From: Hofstenia miamia | Lineage: Eukaryota; Xenacoelomorpha; Acoela | Assembly: GCA_004352715.1 (NCBI GenBank) | Contig: SCFE01000037.1 | Span: 45,592 to 95,287, forward strand | Direction: 5' to 3' | Length of the DNA: 49,696 nt | Part shown: one piece after another, positions 1 to 11,410 of the stretch | Layout of the letters: each line of letters starts with the position of its first letter | How positions within the stretch are numbered: position 1 is the first letter of the stretch | The notes under the pieces: model-generated | What the model was told of the DNA's origin: nothing | Databases searched by the model: none | The model's input: only the letters and a program-made list of their open reading frames with translations | Made by a program: the position numbers and the translations under genes

Positions 1-1778
1 ACTTCATATTGTCTCTTGCCTGCTTTGCCCTTGCCCTATACTTTCTCAGTTTCTCAGCTTCTGAATCTAATCTCTGCTTAAGCTCTTCTCTTGCAGTTTC
101 TATAGTGTTCCCCTTACCTACCCTGCACCTGGCCTGCACTGCCTTACTTGTCCTGGTCTTCCCTATTTGCTGCCTAATCTTTGCCACTTTATTCTCAATT
201 CTTCTTTCCCATGCTGGTTTTCTGTCTCCCTTATCTTCTTGTTGCCTTTTCTTCTTCATTTCCATGCCTACATTCTTCAGCACTTCCCATGCGCCTGCAT
301 ACACTAAGCTGTTTACTTCTGTAACACTCCTTACAACTATCCTCTCCAACACTCTATTGACTTTTGCTGTCTCTACTGCTAGCTTACTTCTCTTAAATCC
401 TCTTGGAAATGGCAACCTAGTTCTCTCACCTATTTCTTCCTCCATCTTTTCCTTGATTGCTGCTACAGTTTTTCCTCCATCTTTTCCTTGATTGCTGCTA
501 CAGTTTCTGCATCTGCAGGTTCTGCTGCTTCTGCCATTTCTGTCTCAACATCTATCACTTCATCTTCCATTTGCTTAGCCTGTTCAATTCTCTTTTTCCC
601 CCTACTCTCATCCAACTGTAACTTTCTCACTTGCCCTGCAAGCCTCTGCTCTGTAACTTNNNNNNNNNNNNNNNNNNNNNNNNNNNNNNNNNNNNNNNNN
701 NNNNNNNNNNNNNNNNNNNNNNNNNNNNNNNNNNNNNNNNNNNNNNNNNNNNNNNNNNNNNNNNNNNNNNNNNNNNNNNNNNNNNNNNNNNNNNNNNNNN
801 NNNNNNNNNNNNNNNNNNNNNNNNNNNNNNNNNNNNNNNNNNNNNNNNNNNNNNNNNNNNNNNNNNNNNNNNNNNNNNNNNNNNNNNNNNNNNNNNNNNN
901 NNNNNNNNNNNNNNNNNNNNNNNNNNNNNNNNNNNNNNNNNNNNNNNNNNNNNNNNNNNNNNNNNNNNNNNNNNNNNNNNNNNNNNNNNNNNNNNNNNNN
1001 NNNNNNNNNNNNNNNNNNNNNNNNNNNNNNNNNNNNNNNNNNNNNNNNNNNNNNNNNNNNNNNNNNNNNNNNNNNNNNNNNNNNNNNNNNNNNNNNNNNN
1101 NNNNNNNNNNNNNNNNNNNNNNNNNNNNNNNNNNNNNNNNNNNNNNNNNNNNNNNNNNNNNNNNNNNNNNNNNNNNNNNNNNNNNNNNNNNNNNNNNNNN
1201 NNNNNNNNNNNNNNNNNNNNNNNNNNNNNNNNNNNNNNNNNNNNNNNNNNNNNNNNNNNNNNNNNNNNNNNNNNNNNNNNNNNNNNNNNNNNNNNNNNNN
1301 NNNNNNNNNNNNNNNNNNNNNNNNNNNNNNNNNNNNNNNNNNNNNNNNNNNNNNNNNNNNNNNNNNNNNNNNNNNNNNNNNNNNNNNNNNNNNNNNNNNN
1401 NNNNNNNNNNNNNNNNNNNNNNNNNNNNNNNNNNNNNNNNNNNNNNNNNNNNNNNNNNNNNNNNNNNNNNNNNNNCTTTCTCCCTTGCCCTGCAAGCCTC
1501 TGCTCTGTAACTTCTAATCCCATTCTTGCCTTCCTCCATTCTTCCAACATTCTCTTCCTGTAACCCCTCTCATCTGGACTGCTTCTTCTGTAACACTCCA
1601 ATGCTGTCCTGTTCTGCTCATCTGTCCACTTATGTCGTTGTCCATTGCTCTGTGTGGATCCTATACTGCCACTTCTCGAGTCCACATTCCCGATTGTGGA
1701 GTCCGCCTGTTGTCCGGAGATTCTTAGCACCCTCTGACCGTTGAAGGCCTGCCGGGGACTGAGGGCCTTTGCTCTATC
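1..1778 (-). mobile_element. Non-LTR-type retroelement, N-terminal coding part, truncated at window edge
   Basis: Read on the minus strand, the first 1.77 kb encodes a charged, lysine/arginine/glutamate-rich protein. It starts near 1730 and contains a Myb/SANT-like stretch (HKWTDEQNRTALECYRRS) followed by RGYRKRMLEEWRKARMGLEV and TEQRLAGQ. A linker rich in acidic and alanine residues comes next, then a long basic helical region (1-440) with motifs such as PFPRGFKRSKLAVETAKVNRV. This arrangement is familiar to me as the region upstream of reverse transcriptase in a non-LTR element family common in marine invertebrates; the clade is not assigned here. RT itself would lie beyond the left edge. 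A 35-bp tandem duplication (units starting at 441 and 476) shifts the frame, and a gap removes the middle. The plus-strand ORFs here are antisense shadows. Confidence 0.6.
660..1475. other. Assembly gap (N) with duplicated flanks
   Basis: An 816-base run of N. The text ending at 659 (ccctgcaagcctctgctctg then taactt) recurs immediately after the gap at about 1489-1513. The two contig ends therefore overlap, and the gap length is probably not real. Confidence 0.9.
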
Positions 1779-1810
1779 TTAATTATTATTATTATTATTA
1801 TTATTCTTAA

Positions 1811-1843
<33 letters not shown>
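1779..1843. repeat. (ATT)n microsatellite
   Basis: An almost pure ATT/TTA array of about 65 bp, interrupted once (ttcttaa). It sits exactly between the 5' end of the minus-strand element at the left and the plus-strand LINE that follows. Such arrays commonly form at non-LTR element tails. Confidence 0.85.
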
Positions 1844-1861
1844 ACGTTTTTTTCCTATTTT

Positions 1862-3390
1862 TGGAGTACAATTGTTAATCGCATTTAATCAATGTATTAT
1901 TGATAGTGAATTTCCAGACCTACTAAAAAAATCAGATATACTCCTATATTTAAAAAAGATGACAACCTAAACGAAAAAAATTATAGACCTATTTGTATTA
2001 CACATCCTTTTAGCAAACTCTTTGAAAAACTTTTGTATTTTCAAATAAACGCATTCCTAAAATCTGAAAACATCCTATCACATAAACAATTTGGATTTCG
2101 CAATGGGCATAGCACCCAAGACGCAATTCTATCTATTACTCAACAAATAAAGTCTAATATATCTCATAATAACTGCAGTTGTGTAGCATTATTAGATTTA
2201 AGTAAGGCATTCAATTCAATGAATTTTGATATTTTGCAAGACAAGCTTATAAATTATAATTTTGGTGCTAACTCAATTAATTTAATCATGAACTTNNNNN
2301 NNNNNNNNNNNNNNNNNNNNNNNNNNNNNNNNNNNNNNNNNNNNNNNNNNNNNNNNNNNNNNNNNNNNNNNNNNNNNNNNNNNNNNNNNNNNNNNNNNNN
2401 NNNNNNNNNNNNNNNNNNNNNNNNNNNNNNNNNNNNNNNNNNNNNATAATAAAACATGTTAAACACAGTGATATTTAGCAATATGCCGACGACACATGCC
2501 TAATAAGTACCGCAAAAAATGCTTTTGATGCTACAAAAAACCTCCAAACAGATATAGAAAAATTAAACAATTATTTTACTAATAATCAACTGAAACTAAA
2601 TATTGAAAAAACTCAATTTATAATTTTTTCACCGAAGGCACAAAGAAATCTAATAAATGATATAGAACTAAAGATAAATAATGAGTCAATAAAGCAAAGT
2701 GAATCAGTCAGCTATTTAGGAGTGGAGATAGATAATGAATTAACATTTGAAAAATTTCTGCTGAATAAGATTCAAAAAATGACTGCAGGCATTAGATATC
2801 TTTATCACTTACGCAATGTAATGTGTAGCAATTACCATGCTTTCTGTTTGTCTCATTTTCAATACTGTTTTTGTCTTTTAACTAACCTAAATTCGAAACA
2901 TCGTATGCTTCTATCAAAGACATTTAATTGGTGTATAAAAACTCTAAACTTTGCACAAAACATGATGAAGCATCAGTTATATCTCTCTTTTTTCTTAATG
3001 ACTATATTAAATTAAATGAGCGATCGCAAAAATGTCTGTGTTTAGATAAAAATTCTAATGGCTTTCATCACATATCAATTAAATTGTGGAGTAATTTAGA
3101 TTATGAAACGCGAATAGAAAAAAACTATAAAAAATTTAGAAAAAAAATTGAAACAGGTAATACACTTCATGCATTCGAAACATACATCCAACATTGAGCA
3201 CCTACACTAACATTCACACAAACATTGATTATATGATTATATATTGTACATATTAATTTGTAGGTAATTATTTGTTTATATTTTTATTTTTCTTTTGTCA
3301 TGTGTTAGTTTGTAGAATTTTGTATACATTGAGCAATAAATTTGCTTTGACTCTTATTATTATTATTAATCATATTATTATTGCTTAAGT
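1862..3390 (+). mobile_element. CR1/L2-like LINE relic, reverse transcriptase to 3' tail
   Basis: The plus-strand frame fragments encode a non-LTR reverse transcriptase. They include the NYRPICITHPFSKLFEK block (about 1980-2030), QFGFRNGHSTQDAI (2089-2131) and LLDLSKAFNSMNFDIL (2189-2236). After a 150-bp gap comes the catalytic YADD (codons 2482-2493), then a C-terminal domain running to about 3197. A TAG two codons before YADD, at 2476, and several frameshifts show the copy is dead. The 5' part with the endonuclease is missing. An AATAAA at 3335 and a (TTA)n tail at 3353-3386 mark the 3' end. The copy stops about 180 bp upstream of the TATA-like box of receptor gene A. Confidence 0.85.
2296..2445. 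other. Assembly gap (N) inside LINE RT
   Basis: A 150-base run of N between the RT palm segment with LSKAFNS and the YADD segment. RT residues between these blocks are expected here. Confidence 0.9.
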
Positions 3391-3566
3391 ATTAAAAGTA
3401 TTTTAAAGCATATATGTAACGATAATCACACTGTATTTTCAGAGCAATGTAATGTAAATCGCAATTGCAACTACAGGTAACGTCAGAAAAAATGCTATCC
3501 ATTCAGGATAGTTCTGACTAACCATTGGTTTAAAATCTGCCAATTGTTGAAGCAGATTATTGGAAA

Positions 3567-3573
3567 TATAAAA
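3567..3573 (+). promoter_or_regulatory. TATA-like box of receptor gene A
   Basis: TATAAAA lies 52 bp upstream of the ATG at 3619. The paralogous gene B has TATAAAAATA 50 bp upstream of its ATG, and the leader between box and ATG is clearly homologous (both end in atcaatcaagaATG). Conservation of box and spacing after duplication supports a core-promoter role; start-site data are lacking. Confidence 0.5.
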
Positions 3574-3618
3574 TTACATTTTTACAATTTAAGCAACATT
3601 CTCTAAAATCAATCAAGA

Positions 3619-4093
3619 ATGAATATTTCATCAGTTGAACCTCCTGATAACATGGCAGCATGCATACTCTATACTGGTATTGGCTGTGTTGCTGTCGTTT
3701 CCATTCTCGGCATTTTGGGTCTAACGGGTAACTTAATGGTTTTGCGCATACAATTTAAAAAGATGGAAATGAAACCTGCCGAGATTTATATGTGCGCACT
3801 TGCTGTTCTTGATGTGATATACAATACTGGTGGCTTGGCTACTGTGATTTGGTATGATTATGTTGGAATGGTTTTGGGAAAGCCTCACTCATTTATGTCA
3901 GTGAAAATAAGTGCCTACATATGCTGCTTTCTAACATTTACATCTTTATCCTACATATTTCTTTTGGCACTTGAAAGATTTACTGCAGTATACTTTCCAT
4001 TTTATAGAGGCAAATATTTTAATTTAATCTTGTGATGATGTAGATATAACAATTATATACAGAATTGGGCTGACCAACATTTTTCAATAATAA

Positions 4094-4134
<41 letters not shown>

Positions 4135-7100
4135 ATGTTTTTCCAATATGTTAAGTTAACTTTCAACCGAAAACATTTTCAAAAACGTTTGTTTTCACAA
4201 GTATTTAAATGCGTTTTTTACAACTTGTCTTCATTTTACTCAAGAGATTGTCAACTGGCTGGGTATATATTTACTTCAAGGTGGACTTATGCTCGCTAAA
4301 TAGAATCTAACGCGTAGTCCCCGACTGATAAAATCCCCATTTGATATCAAGTATCTTTCTATGCAGCCTATTGGTAACTTTCGCTTAAATCATGATAAAA
4401 TTGGAAGTTTCTGCCTAGTTGAAAATAGTGAATTCTACTGTTTGATACTCAAGGCATTTAAACTTATTTGCATAGTAGTTCCTAGTAGTGTTCTGCGGCC
4501 TAGGCCATTTTCTTAGTCGTAGCCGGCCATTAGCCATAATGCTTTGGCCGTAGCCGGCCGGCCGTTGGCCGTAACTTTTTTAATATAGTCTGTGCTTTTT
4601 ACTACTACTAATTGCAATACTGTAAGTTTCAATGTAACAATTAAAACACATCCATAGTTTGAAAATTTACAGAAAATCATAAAACGGCTGTTTCAAAAAC
4701 AACAGTACAAAAAAATTCATGAAAAAACTGTTTAAAAATTTTTAAACGAGCGGATAGCTAAAAGTTCATTAACATGTGTTGAACTGAGGCGATTTTTTAT
4801 CAGTAGTAGTGTTTCGTCATCCACAAAGCAATCTTTCACATCCATTTTGGGGTACTTGAAGCGACCTTCTGATTTCCAATAATTAAGTAATGTAGCGTCA
4901 TGAGGGCACTTCACTAGTTTTGAGTCCTTTTATATAAATACTAATGTAATTCATCATTATATGAGAATATTTTTGTAATGCTTTTGGAAAAGTGTGTGGG
5001 GAGCGCATTGGGGGTGTGATTTCATCCCTCCCCTTCCTACGTACCTGTATTCTCAATATTGCAATGCATTCTGTGTACTTTTTATGCATACATATAAACT
5101 AAAATATACCTGTGATAGTCATATACATGCATCATACATATACAATATCACTTTTATGAACGACAATTCCTGCATCTGGAGCAAACTCTTTATTGACTCT
5201 TCTCATGGACAATAAAGATCAATAAAAATTAAGCTGTTCTGTTTGGAGAGCAATAATCCTGCAACCATGCCAACCGTTCGATTTCTATTAAGCAATACAT
5301 TTTTTTCGATTCTAATTAAAATAGTAATGTACTATTATGGATCATTATAAATTGGGGCTTGGCATTGTATGTTTAGATATTCCATTTGAATGATGTATTG
5401 AAACGCATTTATGATCACGTAGTATGAAAAGTCTTCAACCAATATTGTTTCATCAAAGCAGTTTGTAAGTCTCACTATGGCGAGTTTGGTCAGCACATTT
5501 TTAAGCCTTTTGTTTGTTTGTAGCATGAGTGTGATCATGGCCCACGTGGGCTATGGTGTGATTCATCAGATTCATAATTGCATTTCATTTTTAGCGAGAC
5601 TAACAATTGAAATTTGATATTTTCATTATGTTAAGAATCTTTGGACTTTTTCTCTCCTGGTAAATAACGTTGCAGTATTTATAACACTCTTCAATCAAGC
5701 CAAATAATATTTATTTAGAATACATATGGATAAAAATGCAAACGAAAAATATAAATGAATTCGAAATAAATCATGTAATATATTGAAAATATCAATCTCT
5801 GAGTTACAAATTCAGTAATATTTTTGGTTTACTTTTAGGAGTTCATCGTATATTTTTTATTAATTGTGTTTTTTATCTATATAATTAAATTATCAATTAA
5901 ATAAATTTAAAAAAAATGAACTGTTGCAGAAATTTTTCATTAATTTTAGTATTAAGACTGCTATATATATATACATATATTTGTTCGTTTTAATCATGAA
6001 CGCCTGTATTAGAAAAAATGTCATTTCAGAATTGTAGGTAGAACAAATGGAAAAGCAAGAACTCAGCTGCTTGTTGCTCCATTATTGGTGGGAGGGCTTG
6101 CTTATGTCGCATGGTACATTCCCTTGCTCTATATTATCGTATACCCGTTAGCTGCCCTCATAACTATGCTGTATGGCTTAGTTCTTTTTAAGGTAACATT
6201 AATTTAATTCTAAATTTTGCTTAGTAAATGCTTAAAAATTCAGTTGAATTAATGTTATTTAAATTATTTCATTTTACGAAGAGTTAGAGTTAATTGATTT
6301 CTTGGATACAACTTTTAAGTCAAAAGTGAACAAATATTCAATTTCCTTTACAAAGACTTATTATTTCTTATTTTTTATATATTTTGGATTGCTTAGATAT
6401 TAATAATTAAATATAATTTTAAAAAAAAATTTAAATATTTACATAAAATTTAAGCCCTAGTCTATGCGTATAATTACTGTAAGAAAAAATTATTTCTATA
6501 AATGGAAAGTCAAAATCAGATTGATATGCGCGATTGGATGATTCAATTCATATTGTAAACTGAAAAATACAGTTTGATATGTAAATGAATAATTTAAATA
6601 TAATATAATATACAAATGGATTAAATATAATGAGATCCAATTTCTCCTTGAGATTCACAATTGAATTAAATTTACAGGGCCATTTTAAAAAGTTACAGGT
6701 TTCGATTTCTCTAATTTGCAAATAGATTATAAAGGTGAAAGTCTAATTTTTATTGACGATCACTAACTTAAGCATGGCCAATTACTGATAAAATTTTGAA
6801 ATAAGAGAAGACGCACTAAAATAAATATGTACCAAAAGTTTAAAAATATATTTATATGTTCATACATCATAGCATTTCGTTTTCATAAAATTTGTTATAA
6901 TAAGTTTTCCGCTGAAAATTTGACGAAAATGTAAATATTGCAAACAATATTTTGTAATTTCTCAACTATAGGGTAGGGAGAGTATTACTACTTTCCTGCC
7001 CTGTAACTATTTTGCTGATATTTACACAATATCCCAATTAGGTAAGTGCAATAAATGCATTAAAACAACGAGGTTATTTAATTACAAAATGTAACCTTGA

Positions 7101-8588
7101 TTCCATATTTTAATTACAGGTTAGCATAGCTCACGCTGGCTTTGAAAATATTTACTGATTAAAATTTTTACTTGAATTGTACCAACATAATATTTCCGCC
7201 AGTAAAATACAATGAGCTAAAATTTTCCAAATGAAAAATGATAAAAAATACATTTGGTCTAAATATCTTAAACTCAATTTCTTAACAAATCGGAATGAAT
7301 TTGTTTGCTGTCAAGATTATTACAAAAGCTTATAAATTGTAAGAATATGAACTTTTCTGAAATGGATTTTTTAATTGCTAGCAGACAGTGCAGACGATGA
7401 AGTTCGGAGGTCAAAGAACAAGATAGATTTAAAATTTGTAGAAATAAATGCATATTTAAAAAAATATTCAAATGATTATTTTTCATTATAAGCGGTGTAT
7501 TTTTTCTACACAACATTGCCCTTAAAAGTTAAAGGGGTCTATCGTCTATATAGCTCTACTTCAGAGTAAAGAAAAATCCATTTCAATGTTTGCTATTACA
7601 TTTACATATTTAAAATTTCCCAATATTTAGGTTGTATCTGCAAATAAGAAAAGGGGTAAGGAAGGAATTTCAAAACAGGAAATAAGTGTAGCTATTAATT
7701 GCGCTGCGATATCAATTATCAGTATCGTGCTTCTAATCCCTTGTACCATTACATTTCAATTCTTCATTATAGACGACTTCCAGAAATGGGTACTTTCTCA
7801 GTTTGTTAATTGCAATGTCCTTCCAGAAATGGGTACTTTCTCAGTTTGTTAATTGCAATGTCTTTGTACTGATCAACACATCACATCATCCTCTGCTTGG
7901 AATCAACTACATGTTTCATCCATATCTTCTATTCGTTACATCAAACCGGTATAAAATTTAACAGTCTATAGATAAGAAGAAGTATTTGACATTTTTCATT
8001 GATTTCTAAAGTTAATTTAAAGGTTAAATGAATCAAACACAACAAGAATGACATTGCCCTGAAGCAATAAAATTCCGGTAGTGCAAACAAGTAAGTAGGC
8101 ATACAAACATATGAAATGCACAAAAATTACATTTTCACTTTATGTTATGATGAAATACTGAAAATCATGCCTTTTTATGGTCTAGCTTCAGCAACACATA
8201 CATGTATATTCTTAATATGTAAAAACTAGAACTTTTGTAGCTAATTTCAGGGAATTGAATTAAAGCATCATTGTTTAGTACACTAGTATAAACAATGAAG
8301 TTCTTAAGTGAAACTATGAAATGTCATAACTGTATACATGATATCGTTTTATGTTAATTTTGAGAATTTGGATAAACCTATTGATTTTTTCACACTATTG
8401 TATTGGTATGGTATTCATCAGAGGTTGGATGTAATAGCATCCATATTATTTGTTTAGAACAGTTTTCAGTGATTCAATGATTTTTGTGTGATTCTTATCT
8501 ATTGAAAGTATTTAGGTATAAACAAAGCTTAAAGAGTATAGCTTCATCAACGTCCCAAATGCAAACATCTTCTCTAGGAAAAAGCTAA
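3619..8588 (+). CDS. Rhodopsin-like seven-helix receptor (orphan), gene A, 4 exons
   Basis: Exons inferred by comparison with gene B: 3619-4009, 6038-6192, 7631-7948 and 8516-8588 (stop TAA). The product is about 297 aa if a 43-bp duplication in exon 3 is discounted. Residues 16-44 form TM1 with the GN motif (LGLTGNLMVL), 54-78 TM2 with LAVLD, and 96-125 TM3 ending in LERF in place of DRY. Exon 2 supplies TM4 and TM5, exon 3 TM6 and a TM7 ending FHPYLLF in place of NPxxY. N2 lies in an N-glycosylation site (NIS). Oddities: TM4 and TM5 are nearly adjacent, leaving almost no second extracellular loop; TM6 lacks CWxP; the exon 1 donor is GC (ag|GCAAAT); as assembled, exon 3 is frameshifted to a TAA at 7850. 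The ligand is unknown. It is probably a lineage-specific plasma-membrane receptor, perhaps chemosensory, and the gene may be a recent pseudogene. Confidence 0.75.
4096..4130. repeat. (TA)n microsatellite
   Basis: About 17 uninterrupted TA units inside intron 1 of receptor gene A. Confidence 0.95.
4496..4580. repeat. GC-rich block with repeated CGTAGCCGGCC
   Basis: In very AT-rich surroundings, this 85-bp block carries GCGGCCTAGGCC, two copies of CGTAGCCGGCC, a CCGGCCGGCC palindrome and TTGGCCGTAAC. It resembles one end of a hAT-like or miniature element whose partner end is not visible. No coding content. Confidence 0.5.
6193..7630 (+). other. Intron 2 of receptor gene A
   Basis: A phase 0 intron of 1,438 bp with a canonical donor (aag|GTAACA) and acceptor (atttag). 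It is AT-rich and unremarkable; no element or exon recognised. Gene B has the matching intron, far longer (26647-33703). Confidence 0.75.
7777..7862 (+). repeat. 43-bp tandem duplication inside exon 3 of gene A
   Basis: Two identical 43-bp units (7777-7819 and 7820-7862, starting cttccagaaatgggtac) lie head to tail in the segment encoding the loop before TM7. Forty-three is not a multiple of three, so the second unit shifts the frame and meets TAA at 7850-7852. Gene B carries only one unit, so the duplication is secondary or an assembly error. Confidence 0.9.
7949..8515 (+). mobile_element. Intron 3 of gene A, a candidate transposon-derived intron (introner-like)
   Basis: This 567-bp intron interrupts the CGG arginine codon of the TM7 tail and is absent from gene B, where the codons run on. 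It is bordered by an exact 8-bp direct repeat GGTATAAA (7948-7955 and 8515-8522). The first copy supplies the GT donor and the second the G of the AG acceptor. Just inside, the ends are inverted repeats: ATAGATAAGAA at 7968-7978 matches the reverse complement of 8492-8502 at the same distance from each repeat. An 8-bp target duplication plus terminal inverted repeats fits a hAT-type miniature transposon that became an intron. Confidence 0.6.
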
Positions 8589-9469
8589 ATTATCATTGCA
8601 AATAAAGTGGTGGCATGCAAAATATAAGTATCAAGCCTTATTGTTCATTTGTGACAAATCGTATTCAATTTCAAAAAAATATATGTGTTTGTGTTTAATG
8701 TCTATAAAACAATGTCAATTGTTAGATTTATTTGTTTTTAGATAGATATCGCTTTGTATGTTTAAAAATTTAGCATTCATTTTATGTGCTAATAAATAAG
8801 GTGTGACTTGTTCATCCAGTTGTTTTTGACATGATGTAGAAAATAACATTGTCCATTCAACCACCACATATATTCATAAGGACCCTCTTTTCAGTTGCAA
8901 TGATTTAAAGGCATGCTTCTATGAATTATTTATTTTCTAGATCTGTCAGACATTTTGAAACTTAATTTGCACCACATAATTTTGTCTATCTTCTATGTAT
9001 TTCACACTACAAGAAATTAAGTGTACTATTTTGATTACATTTATTTGTAAATTTGTGACTTCATTTATGTCGATTTTTGAATTTAAGATAGAATAATTTA
9101 TTGTAGCGAAACTGTTAAAAGATATTTTTCTTGTTTTTCTATGTACTTGGAAATAGTAACAGTTTTTAATTAATGAAAATCTATTTGCTTTAAATTTATT
9201 CTGGATTCTCCCATCCAACAAGTGAGATCAGATTTCTACTAAAATTTAATATAGGACTTGTGAAAAATGGCACCTTTTAGTAATTGACATTTTCTTTATA
9301 CAATTTGTTCAGGAAATTATTTTTGTTTACGTTCAAAAAAATTAGTATGTTGATTATAACACTGAGATCAAATTCTAACATCAATGATAGATTTTGTATA
9401 ACTGCAATTTTTAAATATAGCTAAACAAAGCAATATAGTTCAGCAAAATTTTTAAACAAGGTGAACCAT
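8589..9469. other. Intergenic, nothing recognised
   Basis: AT-rich sequence downstream of receptor gene A, presumably including its 3' UTR. AATAAA occurs at 8600 (gcAAATAAAgtgg), 13 bp after the stop. Short ORFs here lack codon bias or motifs. Confidence 0.5.
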
Positions 9470-11410
9470 GCATCCATCAAGTTTACTGCTCCAAATAAAA
9501 TTTCACATTATGTATTTCAGAGAAAAATAATATGTATTTATAGACCGCTACATACAAAATTGCTTCATAGCGGTAACAAAAATAAAATAGTTAAGAGAAT
9601 GCAAGAAGAAAACTGCAACTTATGGAAAAGAGTAGCAGGAATACCAAACAAGAGTAAATTGTATGCATCAATGTAAGATGTGACAAACGCACTGACAAGA
9701 CGCTTAGATGTATTAACATCTAAGTAATGGNNNNNNAATGCAAGAAGAAAACTGCAACTTATGGAAAAGAGTAGCAGGAATACCAAACAAGAGTAAATTG
9801 TATGCATCAATGTAAGATGTGACAAACGCACTGACAAGACGCTTAGATGTATTAACATCTAAGTAATGGCGAATTTGCTAGAGGCGTCGAAGTGCAGCCA
9901 TACCAGAATGGCACGATTTCACCACTGCTTCACGGTGGGAGAGAGTCGAGTCAAAAATGAACCCAAGGTTTCTTACAGCATTGGAAGGAGTAAGAAAATT
10001 ATCTCCAACATAGATATCAAGAGAAGGAGAAGAAGCACGAACAGAAGTGACTACCAAACCATCAGATTTGCCATCATTCAATACCATGTTGTTTGAAGCA
10101 TATCAATTGCGTATATCAGTAATACACTTCTGTAGACGGGTGACAGAGCTATCATCAGCATTATGCATAGCAACATAAAGTTGAACATCATCAGCATAGC
10201 ACATGATAAGTATGCGGCGTTTCGCTGCAATCAATTCGATTTCAGATATATATAAAATGAAAAGAAGAGGACCCAATATGGAGCCCTGAGGATATACTAA
10301 ACAATCGAGAGCGAGCATTAGCTATACGAACATATTGACAGCGATCCCAGAGATAAGAACGTATCCATGTAAGAGCATTGCCGCAAACACCAAACCGCTT
10401 CTGAAGACGACCAAGTAAAACACTATGTATCAAGCGCTGCACTGAGATCAAGTAAGATAACAGTGCCAGGTGAGTCAACACTGCGCAGAATGTCATTTTG
10501 GACTCTGGCGAGAACCATTTCACAACTGTGAAAAGGACGGTATGCACTTTGCATCAGATGAAGAAGGTTATTTTCATCAAGGTATGTAAATAATTGTTTA
10601 TAGACAATCCTTTCCAAAATATTTGGAGAAAAAAGATAAACAGGAAACAAGACGGTAATTTTTGAAGTTGTTTTTATCAAGATTGGATTTTTTAGGACAG
10701 GTGTAACACAGGCTCGCTTCCAATTAATAGGAAAGTAAGCTTGCTGTAGAGAGGCATTAATAAGTAAACAAATCACTGGCAATACATAATCAATCCAGCG
10801 CTTAGTAAGAAAAGTAGGCCAGGGATCAGTATCACACGTTTTAGTAGAACTGCTCATAACTAAATCGAAAAGATCAGCTTCAGTAACTAAGGCAAAATCA
10901 TTAAATCTACAAGTAAGAATGGGGGCAGGCAAATGTGAATAATGCAATTGACAAACAATAGTATCAGAAATAGACTTAACTTTGTTGTCAAAGTATTCAC
11001 CAAATTGGTTAACCAAATCATCAAGAGAAACTGCATCAGGATAACAACGTTGACCACCATCAAGCAAGTGAGTAATATAACCAAATAGATCCTTAGAATT
11101 AGCATTATTAATTTTATCAATATAGAAATTGTCTCGTTTGGCTATCATTCATTTTCGGTATAGCCTGATAAAATTGGTGAGTTCAGTATGATAAGAAATA
11201 GATTTTGTTTTCAGCCAACGTCGTTTCAATCGTCGCCTTATTTGGCGCTTCATATTGTGTAGGTTTTGTTCCATAAAAAAATTGTTTAATATAAAAACTA
11301 CACTTTTTTGTAAAAAAAAACCAGTGTTTCTGAAAATATTATAAAGAAGAAGAAACAGTATTTCCCTTAGACTATGTTTGTTTTCTTCTATAGAATTTAA
11401 ATTCATCATA
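9470..11410 (-). mobile_element. Non-LTR (CR1/Jockey-like) reverse transcriptase relic
   Basis: Minus-strand frames read in order. The pre-RT linker lies at 11409-11149 (RRRLKRRWLKTKSISYH) and runs through one stop into 11148-10423, which has RT blocks SAYRPFHSCEMVLARV and VILLDLSAALDT. The palm segment is at 10318-10103, with PQGSILGPLLFILYI and the catalytic YADD of YADDVQLYVA. The thumb and C-terminal part runs from 10087 to about 9565 (VRNLGFIFDSTLSH, then LVSAFVTSYIDAYN). Several frameshifts and stops kill it. The endonuclease half is absent, as in a typical 5'-truncated insertion. The C-terminal part is doubled around a 6-base gap. Confidence 0.85.
9598..9869. repeat. 133-bp direct duplication flanking a 6-base N run
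   Basis: 9598-9730 and 9737-9869 read the same and are separated only by NNNNNN at 9731-9736. This is the signature of two overlapping contig ends joined without merging, rather than a biological repeat. Confidence 0.9.

Larger units (their letters stand above)
4010..6037 (+). other. Intron 1 of receptor gene A
   Basis: A 2.0-kb intron, phase 1, beginning GC and ending TTGTAG. It follows GAG and precedes GTAGAACA, the exact junction used by gene B. It contains a (TA)n array (4096-4130) and the GC-rich GGCC block at 4496-4580. Otherwise I see only AT-rich sequence with no convincing coding exon. Using the nearer AG at 6029-6030 would give an in-frame stop, so 6038 was chosen. Confidence 0.65.

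Noticed and set aside
9-491. 160-codon plus-strand ORF
   Set aside because: Antisense of the minus-strand retroelement coding region; the peptide is a low-complexity serine/leucine/cysteine string.
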